NCBI GenBank assembly: GCA_024697655.1
Contig: JAILFI010000022.1
Location: 1 to 19,053, forward strand
Length of the DNA stretch: 19,053 bases
Source of the DNA: Clostridiales bacterium
Lineage (GTDB): Bacteria; Bacillota_A; Clostridia; Peptostreptococcales; Anaerovoracaceae
Direction: 5' to 3'
The translations under genes and the position numbers were made by a program. Numbering within the stretch: position 1 is the stretch's first letter; every line of letters starts with the position of its first letter. The notes beneath the pieces are model-generated. The model was given only the letters and a program-made list of their open reading frames with translations. It made no database searches and was not told the origin of the DNA. This document shows positions 1 to 6,836 of the stretch, one piece after another.

Positions 1-608
1 GCCAACGGATCGACCCCCTCGTGCGGACTTGACGCATGGCCTCCTTTGCCGGTGATTTTGAAAGTGAAATCATCCTCGCTGGCCATGATCCCGCCGGGAC
101 GGGTCGCGAATTGACCGGCCTGGAGGAATGGCGCGTTGTGCATACCGTAGATTTCGTCAATTGGGAACCGTTGGAACAGACCATCATCGATCATCGCCTG
201 CGCGCCTTTGCCGGGCTCTTCGGCAGGCTGGAAGATGAACCGCACAGTACCGTTGAAATCTCGGCTTTCCGCGAGCAGTTTTGCAGCGCCGAGCAAGGTG
301 ACCGTGTGGCCGTCGTGCCCGCAGCCGTGGAATTTACCGGGATTCTCCGACACATGATCATGCACGCCGCATTCTGTGATACTCAGGGCATCCATGTCCG
401 CCCGGATCCCGATCACGTCTGCGCCGTCCCCGCACTTCAAAGTGCCGACGACGCCGGTCCCGCCGATGCCTTCGGTGACATCGATGCCAAATGCACGCAT
501 TTGTTCGGCGACCAGCGATGCGGCTGTTTTCTCTTCAAAAGCCGTCTCCGGGTGCTGATGGAGATAGTGCCGCCAAGCGGTCAGTAGCTCTTGCAATGAA
601 TTGTTCAT
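1..608 (-). CDS. M20-family amidohydrolase (N-acyl amino acid / hippurate hydrolase type), 3' end cut by window
   Basis: The minus-strand frame is open from an ATG at 608 to the window edge, giving 202 visible residues of a protein family that usually has about 380-400. Seen directly: the family metal-ligand pattern GCGHDGH (C96, H98), PAEE (E130-E131), GMHN (H157) and the start of the dimerisation (lid) domain GKGGHAS (H191). The family removes acyl groups from N-acylated amino acids or related amides in the cytoplasm using a di-metal centre; the substrate here cannot be told. The start is supported by AGAGG eight bases upstream. It is divergent from the MFS transporter at 819, so a shared role in uptake and hydrolysis of an acylated amino acid or peptide is possible but is inference only. 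The C-terminal metal ligand lies outside the window. Confidence 0.93.
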   Translation of the reverse strand, partial: MNNSLQELLTAWRHYLHQHPETAFEEKTAASLVAEQMRAFGIDVTEGIGGTGVVGTLKCGDGADVIGIRADMDALSITECGVHDHVSENPGKFHGCGHDGHTVTLLGAAKLLAESRDFNGTVRFIFQPAEEPGKGAQAMIDDGLFQRFPIDEIYGMHNAPFLQAGQFATRPGGIMASEDDFTFKITGKGGHASSPHEGVDPL

Positions 609-658
609 CTTTGGACCTCTTTCTGTACCGGGCATTGGAAACACCGCTGTTTTTTCAC

Positions 659-667
659 AGTATAGCA
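659..667 (-). promoter_or_regulatory. extended -10 promoter of the amidohydrolase gene
   Basis: On the minus strand TGC precedes TATACT, an extended -10 element about 50 bases before the ATG. There is no good -35 at 17 bases; a TTGCAA lies only 14 bases upstream. Confidence 0.45.
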
Positions 668-678
668 TAAAAATGCCC

Positions 679-708
679 TTGCAATTCTATCTTTGCAGGT
701 GCTAAAAT
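679..708 (+). promoter_or_regulatory. candidate promoter for the MFS transporter leader
   Basis: TTGCAA (679-684), an 18-base spacer, then TAAAAT (703-708). Transcription would start near 715, giving a leader of about 100 bases before the MFS start codon that contains the hairpin at 729-764. Confidence 0.5.
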
Positions 709-728
709 AGCCGAGGTTGAGTAGCCAG

Positions 729-764
729 AGCGCGTAAGTCCGAACCAGGACCTGCGCGCTTTTT
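729..764 (+). terminator. terminator-like hairpin in the MFS leader (possible attenuator)
   Basis: AGCGCG pairs with CGCGCT and, inside it, GTCC pairs with GGAC around a six-base loop; five T follow directly. It lies between the candidate promoter and the MFS start codon, so it would stop most transcripts unless relieved. No known riboswitch core is recognised in the roughly 14 bases before it. Confidence 0.6.
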
Positions 765-818
765 CTGTGTGCAGGCAAAACGAATGCACTGTATACAGAA
801 TGAACAGGGGGCAAGAAT

Positions 819-2051
819 ATGGGCAGCAAGAAAAAAGCAAGAAGAGGCGGTCTGACGGTTTCGATCCTGTCGCTGTCGCTATTAACAGTGATGGCAGGGG
901 CTGCGGTCGCACCGGCGCTGAACATCATCCGAGAATACTTTGCGGACGCACCGCAGGCGCTGGTGCAGATGATCATCAGTGTGCCGGCACTCTTCATCGT
1001 CATCACCAATCTGTACTTTCCAAAACTCTCCCGCAAGTATAAAGCCAAAGGCCTGCTGATGGCCGGACTGATTCTCTACACAGCGGGCGGTGTCGCGGCA
1101 GGGCTGTTCAGCAGCATCTATCTGGTTCTGGCGGCGCGGGCGCTCGTCGGCATCGGGGTCGGGATCGTCATGCCGATGTCGACCGGACTGCTGGCATTCT
1201 ACTATACCCGCGATAAACAGGACCGCCTGATGGGGTACAGTTCGGCGATGAATCAACTGGGCGGCAGCATCGCGACGCTGCTGTCCGGTCTTCTCGCTGT
1301 AATCAGCTGGCGGGCAAGTTTTCTGGTGTATCTGATGGGTCTGATCAGCATTGTGCTGTGTCTCATCCACCTGCCCAATGAACGGATCGGCGGAGAAGGG
1401 CGAAAAACGCCCGCGAAAGCTGCTAAAAACGGTCCGACAGGCACAGATGCTGCCGGCGGTGAAAAAAGCGTCTTCGGCGAATACTATCCGTTTATCGTAG
1501 GGATGTTCCTGCTGATGTTCACGTTCTTCGTCTATCCGGCAAACTTCGCCATGGAAACCGCAAAGGCCGGCATCATCCCGCAGCAGTACATCGCCGTGAT
1601 CATGGCGATCATGGATGCCTGCGGATTCCTGGGCGGTCTGGCGTTTGCGCCGGCAAAGCGATTCCTCAAAGGCGTAACACGGTTCACGGCCCCGCTGCTC
1701 TTTGTGCTCGGGTACGGCTGTCTGCTGCTCTCGGGCGGGCTTGCCGCGACCCTGCTCGGGTCCGTCTGCATCGGTTTCGCTGCCGGAGCAGGCGTACCGT
1801 ATCTCATCTCGACCGCATCGATGAAGGCGGGCAGAAATGCCGGCAGTACCGTCCTGCCATTGATCTCAGCGGCGCTCTACACAGCGCAGTTTATCACGCC
1901 GATGATCCTCTCGGTGATCGAACAGGCATTCCCCGTCGCGCATATCCCGTATCTTACAGCGGTGATGAGCGGCTTGCTGTTCCTGCTCTGGTCGGTGACG
2001 ATCCGGGAAGACGGCCACAAGGAGCGCGTCATACAGGAAGAAACCAGATGA
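819..2051 (+). CDS. MFS-type transporter
   Basis: The 410-residue protein is almost wholly hydrophobic with about 12 transmembrane segments split by a charged central loop (about residues 188-220, rich in K, G and A). An MFS-like motif A region (SRKYKAKGLL) follows TM2, and TM4 carries RALVGIGVGIVMPMSTG, like the arginine-glycine motif of drug/proton antiporters. The protein sits in the cytoplasmic membrane and is expected to be a secondary transporter, probably proton driven. The start is supported by AGGGGG nine bases upstream. The gene is single, with a leader hairpin upstream and a strong terminator downstream. The substrate is unknown; a small-molecule efflux pump is as likely as an uptake carrier. 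Confidence 0.88.
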   Translation: MGSKKKARRGGLTVSILSLSLLTVMAGAAVAPALNIIREYFADAPQALVQMIISVPALFIVITNLYFPKLSRKYKAKGLLMAGLILYTAGGVAAGLFSSIYLVLAARALVGIGVGIVMPMSTGLLAFYYTRDKQDRLMGYSSAMNQLGGSIATLLSGLLAVISWRASFLVYLMGLISIVLCLIHLPNERIGGEGRKTPAKAAKNGPTGTDAAGGEKSVFGEYYPFIVGMFLLMFTFFVYPANFAMETAKAGIIPQQYIAVIMAIMDACGFLGGLAFAPAKRFLKGVTRFTAPLLFVLGYGCLLLSGGLAATLLGSVCIGFAAGAGVPYLISTASMKAGRNAGSTVLPLISAALYTAQFITPMILSVIEQAFPVAHIPYLTAVMSGLLFLLWSVTIREDGHKERVIQEETR

Positions 2052-2089
2052 ACAGCGGTTCATGCAGAAATGAATAATCAGCATGTTAA

Positions 2090-2114
2090 AGAGGGCGGAA
2101 TCGCTCTCTTTTTT
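2090..2114 (+). terminator. intrinsic terminator of the MFS gene
   Basis: AGAGGGC pairs with GCTCTCT (one G-T pair) around GGAATC and runs into six T. It lies 38 bases after the MFS stop codon. Confidence 0.85.
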
Positions 2115-2125
2115 GCTTTTTGGTA

Positions 2126-2134
2126 TGCTATAAT
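2126..2134 (+). promoter_or_regulatory. extended -10 promoter of the aldo/keto reductase
   Basis: TGC followed by a consensus TATAAT, 59 bases before the start codon. The -35 region overlaps the T tract of the preceding terminator and is weak. Confidence 0.6.
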
Positions 2135-2192
2135 CGTTATGGATATGAAATGAACAGCCGCCCATTGCACATGGACGGTAAAAGGAGAAGGT

Positions 2193-3215
2193 ATGAAACA
2201 GATCACTTTGGGGAAGACCGGCATCACAACGCCGCAGAATGCGTTCGGGGCACTGCCGATCCAGCGCATCAGCAAGGAGGATGCAGTATATCTGCTGCGT
2301 AAAGCCTATGACGGCGGGATGACATATTTCGATACCGCAAGGGCATATTCTGACAGTGAGGAGAAAGTCGGGGAGGCTTTTAAGGGGATGCGTGATAAAG
2401 TATTCATCGCATCCAAGACGATGGCGCGGACACCGGATGAGATCAAAGAGCAGCTCGACACTTCGCTGAAAACGCTTGGAACGGATTATATCGACGTATA
2501 TCAGCCGCACTGTGTTCCGCAATGCTACCGGCCGGGAGACGGGACCGGCGTTTACGAATGCCTTGAGGAAGCGAAAAAGCAGGGCAAGATCCGCCATATC
2601 GGTGTGACTGCCCATCTGATCCAGGTCGCGGAAGAAATCGTGCAGTCAGGGCTCTATGAAACGCTGCAGTTCCCGTTCAGCTATCTTGCCTCTGACAGAG
2701 AGAAAAAGCTCGTTGAAGACTGTCTCGCGGCAGGGATGGGGTTCGTCTGCATGAAGGGGCTCGCCGGCGGTCTGATCACGCGTTCCGAAGCGGCGATGGC
2801 TTTTATGACACAGTATGATGTACTGCCGATCTGGGGCGTACAGAAAGAAAAAGAACTGGACGAGTGGCTGTCTTACATGGATAACACGCCTGCGATGACC
2901 GAAGAGATCGCTGCCTTCATTGAAAAGGAAAAAGAAGAGTTGTCCGGGGAGTTCTGCCGCGGCTGCGGGTACTGCAAGCCGTGTCCGATGGGCATCAGCA
3001 TCAACGATTGCGCCAGAATGTCGCTGATGATCCGGCGCGCGCCGACGGCTGCGTGGACGACGCCGCACTGGCAGGAAGAGATGGAGAAGATCGACAACTG
3101 CATCGAGTGCTACCAGTGTGCCGAGAAGTGCCCGTACGGTCTGGATACACCGGCTCTTCTGAAACGCAATCTGGAGGATTACCGCAAGGTCATCGCCGGA
3201 GAAATCACCGTTTAG
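2193..3215 (+). CDS. aldo/keto reductase with C-terminal 4Fe-4S ferredoxin-like domain
   Basis: The 340-residue protein has an aldo/keto reductase TIM barrel at about 1-245 with the family's catalytic tetrad visible as D47, Y52, K75 and H106. The C-terminal region has C255-C258-C261-C264 followed by P265, then C303-C306-C309-C313 followed by P314, the pattern of two iron-sulfur clusters. Fused proteins of this type are common in anaerobic Bacillota and are expected to pass electrons between a nicotinamide or other donor and a carbonyl substrate; the real substrate is unknown. The start is supported by AAGGAGAAGG directly upstream. The gene has its own promoter and no clear terminator before the tRNA promoter. 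The iron-sulfur tail fits the rubredoxin gene nearby but does not prove a partnership. Confidence 0.92.
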   Translation: MKQITLGKTGITTPQNAFGALPIQRISKEDAVYLLRKAYDGGMTYFDTARAYSDSEEKVGEAFKGMRDKVFIASKTMARTPDEIKEQLDTSLKTLGTDYIDVYQPHCVPQCYRPGDGTGVYECLEEAKKQGKIRHIGVTAHLIQVAEEIVQSGLYETLQFPFSYLASDREKKLVEDCLAAGMGFVCMKGLAGGLITRSEAAMAFMTQYDVLPIWGVQKEKELDEWLSYMDNTPAMTEEIAAFIEKEKEELSGEFCRGCGYCKPCPMGISINDCARMSLMIRRAPTAAWTTPHWQEEMEKIDNCIECYQCAEKCPYGLDTPALLKRNLEDYRKVIAGEITV

Positions 3216-3287
3216 GCTGCCCATTGGACAGTCATTGATGAATTGCTTCCTTTGAATGAAAAATTATACAAAATCACATTTTTGGTG

Positions 3288-3316
3288 TTGTCAATCCCGG
3301 ATGCTTGTGGTATACT
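3288..3316 (+). promoter_or_regulatory. promoter of tRNA-Val
   Basis: TTGTCA, a spacer of exactly 17 bases, then TATACT, 20 bases before the mature tRNA 5' end. Confidence 0.85.
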
Positions 3317-3336
3317 CATCAAGTCGGAAACGACAT

Positions 3337-3412
3337 GATCCGTTAGCTCAGCTGGGAGAGCGTCTGGGTGACAACCAGAAGGTCGATAGTTCAAGTCTAT
3401 TACGGATCACCA
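3337..3412 (+). tRNA. tRNA-Val (anticodon GAC)
   Basis: The 76 bases fold as a full cloverleaf: acceptor GATCCGT with ACGGATC, D stem GCTC/GAGC, anticodon stem TCTGG/CCAGA with loop GTGACAA, T arm GATAG-TTCAAGT-CTATT, discriminator A and an encoded CCA. With U33 fixed in the loop the anticodon is GAC, reading GUC and GUU valine codons. The gene is solitary with its own promoter and terminator. The identity rests on the anticodon read by eye. Confidence 0.95.
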
Positions 3413-3416
3413 ATTC

Positions 3417-3444
3417 ATCCGCTCGGGTAACCGGGCGGATTTTT
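3417..3444 (+). terminator. intrinsic terminator of tRNA-Val
   Basis: ATCCGCTCGG pairs with CCGGGCGGAT (10 bp, one G-T pair) around GTAA, followed by T residues. It begins five bases after the encoded CCA. Confidence 0.92.
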
Positions 3445-3467
3445 CTTATGCAAAAGGACTGAACCCT

Positions 3468-3496
3468 TTGCATTGGCTGAGCGATTCCGATACAAT
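3468..3496 (+). promoter_or_regulatory. promoter of rubredoxin
   Basis: TTGCAT, a 17-base spacer, then TACAAT, giving a leader of about 75 bases. Confidence 0.75.
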
Positions 3497-3516
3497 AACA
3501 GTATAAATTGACAGTG

Positions 3517-3553
3517 TTTCCGCAGAAGCTGCGGAAAGGCCCGCCGTCTGCGG
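3517..3553 (+). promoter_or_regulatory. paired hairpins in the rubredoxin leader
   Basis: TTTCCGCAG pairs perfectly with CTGCGGAAA around AAG (3517-3537). A second hairpin CCGC-CGTCT-GCGG follows (3541-3553). The CTGCGG at 3548-3553 could also pair with the CCGCAG of the first hairpin, so two alternative folds exist before the ribosome binding site. Whether this is regulatory or only a stabilising 5' end cannot be told. Confidence 0.4.
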
Positions 3554-3576
3554 ATTGTTTAAAAGGAGGAAGTATT

Positions 3577-3732
3577 ATGAAGTATGTATGCGGAGTATGC
3601 GGATACACCTATGATGAGGACCTGGGCGATCCGGATAACGGGATCGAAGCAGGGACCAAATGGGAAGATCTGCCGGATGATTTTGCCTGCCCGCTCTGCG
3701 GTGTCGGCAAGGATCAGTTCAGCGAAGAATAG
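3577..3732 (+). CDS. rubredoxin
   Basis: The 51-residue protein has the full rubredoxin pattern: C5-G-V-C8-G-Y at the N-terminus and C38-P-L-C41-G-V at the C-terminus, the four ligands of one iron atom, with the family's [12 protein letters not shown] core. Length matches the usual 50-55 residues. It is a cytoplasmic one-electron carrier, in anaerobes often feeding oxygen or peroxide reducing enzymes; no such partner is seen in the window. The start at 3577 is chosen over an upstream in-frame start because AAAAGGAGGA sits just before it and homology begins at MKYVC. It is monocistronic with its own promoter. Confidence 0.97.
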   Translation: MKYVCGVCGYTYDEDLGDPDNGIEAGTKWEDLPDDFACPLCGVGKDQFSEE

Positions 3733-3754
3733 TTGATCTGACATCTGTCTGATA

Positions 3755-3783
3755 TTGACAGAAACGCACGAATCATGTACTAT
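3755..3783 (+). promoter_or_regulatory. promoter of the AraC-type regulator
   Basis: Consensus TTGACA (3755-3760), spacer of exactly 17 bases, TACTAT (3778-3783). The predicted start near 3790 falls on the first GGTTAG half-site of the operator at 3785-3812. Confidence 0.8.
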
Positions 3784-3784
3784 C

Positions 3785-3817
3785 GAATCGGTTAGTAATC
3801 GCTAACCGATTCTTTTT
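3785..3817 (+). promoter_or_regulatory. operator copy 1 (GGTTAG-N6-CTAACC), also hairpin with T tract
   Basis: GAATCGGTTAG (3785-3795), six bases, then its perfect inverse CTAACCGATTC (3802-3812), followed by T residues. As RNA it resembles a terminator, but it overlaps the predicted +1 of the regulator promoter and its core recurs 35 bases downstream, which favours a protein binding site. It may be both: end of the rubredoxin transcript and operator. Confidence 0.6.
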
Positions 3818-3822
3818 ACATA

Positions 3823-3844
3823 TTGGTTAGCAGAAACTAACCAA
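3823..3844 (+). promoter_or_regulatory. operator copy 2 (GGTTAG-N6-CTAACC)
   Basis: TTGGTTAG, six bases CAGAAA, then CTAACCAA: perfect 8-bp arms and the same core and spacer length as copy 1, with different loop bases. It ends exactly before the first ATG of the regulator. A binding protein here would block transcription or translation of the regulator gene. Confidence 0.6.
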
Positions 3845-4270
3845 ATGGATCATTTTGAGAGCGCGACTGCAATGAAACAGACTACACAGAGCAAACAAAA
3901 GGTGATCGCAGGGCAGACACGCGAGCTGCTCCTGCATGATCTGAGCCGCAAGATCACTCTTGCAGAACTGGCTGATATGAGCGGATACTCTGCAACATAC
4001 TTAAAGATCTGCTTTAAGAACGTCTATGGTCAGCCGGTCCATCAGTATGTCCGCCACAAAAAACTGGAACGCGCTGCCGAACTTCTGATAGAAGGAAAAG
4101 CAGGGGTACTTGACATCGCGGGGCAGGTCGGTTTTGAGAATGGCAGCAAATTCGCTAAAGTGTTCCGGGATACATTCGGTATGACGCCGGGGAAATTCCG
4201 GCGTCTGGACAAAGAAGAAGCGCTCGCATTGCTGGAAAAAGTGCGGATCAAAGAACCCAAAACGGCATAA
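3845..4270 (+). CDS. AraC-family transcriptional regulator, DNA-binding domain only
   Basis: Up to 141 residues, nearly all of it the AraC/XylS double helix-turn-helix: first HTH in ITLAELADMSGYSATYLKICFKNVYG (about 37-62), second in VLDIAGQVGFENGSKFAKVFRDTFGMTPGKFRR (about 92-124). There is no cofactor-sensing domain, unlike the usual 250-300 residue AraC proteins, so the signal input is unclear. The first ATG (3845) has no Shine-Dalgarno sequence and abuts operator copy 2; an internal ATG at 3872 has GAGAG ten bases upstream and may be the true start, giving 132 residues. It lies upstream of DUF6110 and the P1B ATPase in the same direction and probably controls them; this is inference from context and shared operator-like repeats. 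Confidence 0.85.
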   Translation: MDHFESATAMKQTTQSKQKVIAGQTRELLLHDLSRKITLAELADMSGYSATYLKICFKNVYGQPVHQYVRHKKLERAAELLIEGKAGVLDIAGQVGFENGSKFAKVFRDTFGMTPGKFRRLDKEEALALLEKVRIKEPKTA

Positions 4271-4275
4271 TGAAC

Positions 4276-4293
4276 CGGTAGGCATTGCTAACT
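4276..4293 (+). promoter_or_regulatory. degenerate operator copy 3 before the DUF6110/ATPase pair
   Basis: CGGTAG-N6-CTAACT keeps the six-base spacer and matches 4 of 6 and 5 of 6 positions of GGTTAG-N6-CTAACC. A TACAAT follows at 4297-4302, so a bound protein would sit in the spacer and -35 region of a weak promoter. Confidence 0.35.
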
Positions 4294-4371
4294 TTTTACA
4301 ATTTGCCTTTTAGTGCCCGTTCAGAGCCGACATTCAAAATGACGATGATAGGATGGATATATAAAGAAATG

Positions 4372-4396
4372 AACGATCCGCGCTGCGGGTCGTTTT
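4372..4396 (+). promoter_or_regulatory. stable hairpin in the DUF6110 leader
   Basis: AACGATCCGC pairs with GCGGGTCGTT (one T-G pair) around GCT, followed by only two more T. It is weak as a terminator but could attenuate transcription or protect the mRNA 5' end, 37 bases before the start codon. Confidence 0.4.
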
Positions 4397-4433
4397 GATA
4401 AGAAACTGGTTCATAAAGAAGGAGGAATGAAGA

Positions 4434-4700
4434 ATGAACGGTATTGGTAAGGCGGCTTTATTCATCGGCGGCACTTTGTTTGGCTCTGCGGGGTTTAAGA
4501 TCCTCGGCAGTGATGATGCAAAGAAAGTCTATGTCCATACAACGGCTGCAGCGCTCCGTGTCAGAGACGAAGCGATGGCCTGTGCGGATACAGTACGTGA
4601 AAACTGCGACGATATTCTCGAAGAAGCGAAAAAGATCAATGAAGAACGTGCTGCCGCCAGAGAAGCGGAAGTGATCGAAGATGCAGCGGCGGAAGCGTAA
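4434..4700 (+). CDS. small DUF6110-like protein linked to the metal ATPase
   Basis: The 88-residue protein has a glycine-rich hydrophobic N-terminus (about residues 4-23, GKAALFIGGTLFGSAGFKIL) and a long charged helix after it ending in an acidic alanine/glutamate tail. This matches from memory the DUF6110 family, small proteins repeatedly found next to P-type ATPases in Clostridia; the family name should be checked by profile search. A single cysteine pair (C46, C55) is present but no clear metal motif. GGAGG stands eight bases before the ATG. The ATPase starts 27 bases after the stop, so the two form one operon. A role as accessory or regulatory subunit of the ATPase is inference. Confidence 0.75.
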   Translation: MNGIGKAALFIGGTLFGSAGFKILGSDDAKKVYVHTTAAALRVRDEAMACADTVRENCDDILEEAKKINEERAAAREAEVIEDAAAEA

Positions 4701-4727
4701 TGCTGCTGCCGGAAGTGAGAATCGCAA

Positions 4728-6818
4728 ATGAAATGTACTGTTCTGCATAGTTCGTCAAACCGTATACGTGTCCATCTGGAAGTGTACCGCATGAGCCTTG
4801 CCCAGGCAGATATGCTGGAATACTACCTGCGCAGCGTAGCAGGAGTCAGCGACGTCAAGGTTTTTGACCGCACCTGCGATGTGATCATCCGTTACAGCGG
4901 GACACGCACTTGTATTTATGAAGCGCTCTCGGCCTTTTCATTTCAGGATGAAAAAGCAGCTGCGCTCGTCCCGGAACATACCGGCAGACAGCTCAACAGA
5001 TATTATGAAGACAGGCTTGTAAACCGCATTATCAGACGGTTTTTGAGCCGCGTTTTCCTGCCTTTTCCGGTACGGACAGCGATCGCGCTCATCAAGTCCG
5101 GAAAGTATCTCCGGCGCGGATTGAAATGTATCCTGCAAGGGAAAGTGGAAGTATCTGTTCTGGATGCGACAGCAATAGCGGTTTCCATGCTGCAGGGTGA
5201 TTTTGCTACAGCCTCTTCGATCATGTTCCTGCTGGATATCGGCGATATCCTCGATGAATGGACACACAAAAAATCTGTCGATGACCTTGTGCGTTCTATG
5301 GCACTGCAGGTCGACATGGTATGGAAAAGAGAAAGCGGACAGGAATACCTGACGCCGATCGAACACGTCCGGGAAGGCGATGAGATCGTCGTGCGGATGG
5401 GCAGCATGATCCCGCTGGACGGAAAAGTAACGGACGGGGAAGCCATGGTCAATCAGGCCAGCATGACCGGAGAAAGCGTACCTGTCAGGAAGGCACCGGG
5501 GAGTTATGTGTATGCCGGCACGGTGGTGGAAGAAGGCAAGTGCACTGTCCGGGTCGATAAAGCCATGGGCGGCGGGCGGTATGACCGGATCGTTCGTATG
5601 ATCGAAGAATCAGAAAAACTCAAATCCACAGCGGAAGACAAGGCCTCACACCTGGCTGACAGACTTGTCCCGTTCAACCTCGCAGCAGCGGGGCTGATCT
5701 ACCTCATCACGCGCAATGCGACCAAGGCGAGTGCGGCCCTGATGGTGGACTATTCCTGTGCACTTAAACTATCGCTGCCGATCGCGGTATTGTCTGCCAT
5801 GCGCGAAAGCACAGGCAAGGGCATCACTGTCAAAGGGGGACGGTTCATGGAACTCATCTCCGAAGCGGATACGATCGTCTTTGATAAAACCGGCACGCTG
5901 ACTTATGCGGAACCGAAGGTGGCAGATGTCGTTCCCTTTGGCGGCAATGATGCAACGGAAATGCTCCGGCTCGCCGCGTGTCTGGAAGAGCATTATCCGC
6001 ATTCGATCGCCAATGCAGTCGTCAGAGAAGCCAGCAGCCGCGGGTTGCTGCATGAAGAGCGGCATACTGAAGTGGAATACGTGGTGGCGCATGGCATATC
6101 CAGTTCGATCGACGGCAAGAAAGCGCTGATCGGCAGTTACCATTTCATCTTTGAGGATGAAAAAGTGCAGATACCGGATGAGGAGCAGGCGGCATTTGAT
6201 GCGATTCCCGATGCGTATTCTCCGCTTTATCTGGCCCTTGATGGAAAACTGGCTGCGATCATTCTGATTGCTGATCCGATCCGGCCGGAAGCACCGGCTG
6301 TCATAAGGAGACTGCATGAACTGGGAATCGGCAAAGTGGTCATGATGACGGGAGACAATGCCCGGACGGCGAAAGCGATCGCTGGAATTGCAGGTGTGGA
6401 TGAATACCATGCCGAAGTGCTGCCGGAAGACAAAGCGGCGTTTGTCCGCAGAGAACATGAACAAGGCCGTACGGTCATCATGATCGGCGATGGCGTCAAT
6501 GACTCGCCGGCGCTTTCGGAAGCGGATGCCGGCATAGCGATCAGTGACGGCGCGGCGATCGCGCGGGAGATCGCAGATGTGACCATCAAAGCAGACGATC
6601 TGTTCTGCCTTGCGACATTGAAAGAGACCAGTGATGCACTGATGGAACGCATTCACAGCTCATTCAGGTTTATCATGACCTTCAATACGGCACTGATCGT
6701 ACTCGGAGTGGGAGGCATTCTGACACCGGCTGTCTCCGCACTGGCGCATAACGCATCGACGATCGCAGTCAGCCTGGTCAATATGACACCGCTGCTGCCG
6801 GAAGAGACCACGAAGTAG
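4728..6818 (+). CDS. heavy-metal P1B-type ATPase with atypical SCAL membrane motif
   Basis: The 696-residue membrane pump shows all core P-type elements: TGES at 247-250 (actuator), DKTGTLT with phosphorylated D386, MTGDN at 540-544 and GDGVND at 587-592. Residues 1-75 look like a heavy-metal-associated fold without its CxxC. The membrane motif that is normally CPC/CPH/SPC is DYSCAL (341-346), with the nearest proline at 351, and the usual HP dipeptide of the nucleotide domain is replaced by HYPHS (422-426). These point to a divergent P1B subgroup; export of a transition metal such as Mn, Fe or Zn is plausible but specificity cannot be read. The 27-base gap to DUF6110 and the shared upstream regulator suggest one metal-response operon. 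A terminator shared with sstT follows. Confidence 0.93.
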   Translation: MKCTVLHSSSNRIRVHLEVYRMSLAQADMLEYYLRSVAGVSDVKVFDRTCDVIIRYSGTRTCIYEALSAFSFQDEKAAALVPEHTGRQLNRYYEDRLVNRIIRRFLSRVFLPFPVRTAIALIKSGKYLRRGLKCILQGKVEVSVLDATAIAVSMLQGDFATASSIMFLLDIGDILDEWTHKKSVDDLVRSMALQVDMVWKRESGQEYLTPIEHVREGDEIVVRMGSMIPLDGKVTDGEAMVNQASMTGESVPVRKAPGSYVYAGTVVEEGKCTVRVDKAMGGGRYDRIVRMIEESEKLKSTAEDKASHLADRLVPFNLAAAGLIYLITRNATKASAALMVDYSCALKLSLPIAVLSAMRESTGKGITVKGGRFMELISEADTIVFDKTGTLTYAEPKVADVVPFGGNDATEMLRLAACLEEHYPHSIANAVVREASSRGLLHEERHTEVEYVVAHGISSSIDGKKALIGSYHFIFEDEKVQIPDEEQAAFDAIPDAYSPLYLALDGKLAAIILIADPIRPEAPAVIRRLHELGIGKVVMMTGDNARTAKAIAGIAGVDEYHAEVLPEDKAAFVRREHEQGRTVIMIGDGVNDSPALSEADAGIAISDGAAIAREIADVTIKADDLFCLATLKETSDALMERIHSSFRFIMTFNTALIVLGVGGILTPAVSALAHNASTIAVSLVNMTPLLPEETTK

Positions 6819-6836
6819 ATAAGTATAGACAAAGAA

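Noticed and set aside
36..587. 183-residue plus-strand frame at the left end
   Set aside because: It is the antisense of the M20 amidohydrolase, whose metal ligands are all in place.
1..608. Higher use of CAA for glutamine in the amidohydrolase than in neighbouring genes, hinting at transfer
   Set aside because: The number of codons is too small and no mobile element or tRNA junction is nearby.
3337..3450. tRNA-Val as an integration site
   Set aside because: No integrase gene or repeated 3' tRNA fragment is seen in the window, and the tRNA has its own intact terminator.
4369..4398. Nine-codon upstream ORF (MNDPRCGSF) in the DUF6110 leader
   Set aside because: It coincides with the hairpin at 4372-4394 and has only a very weak ribosome binding site, so chance is the simplest explanation.
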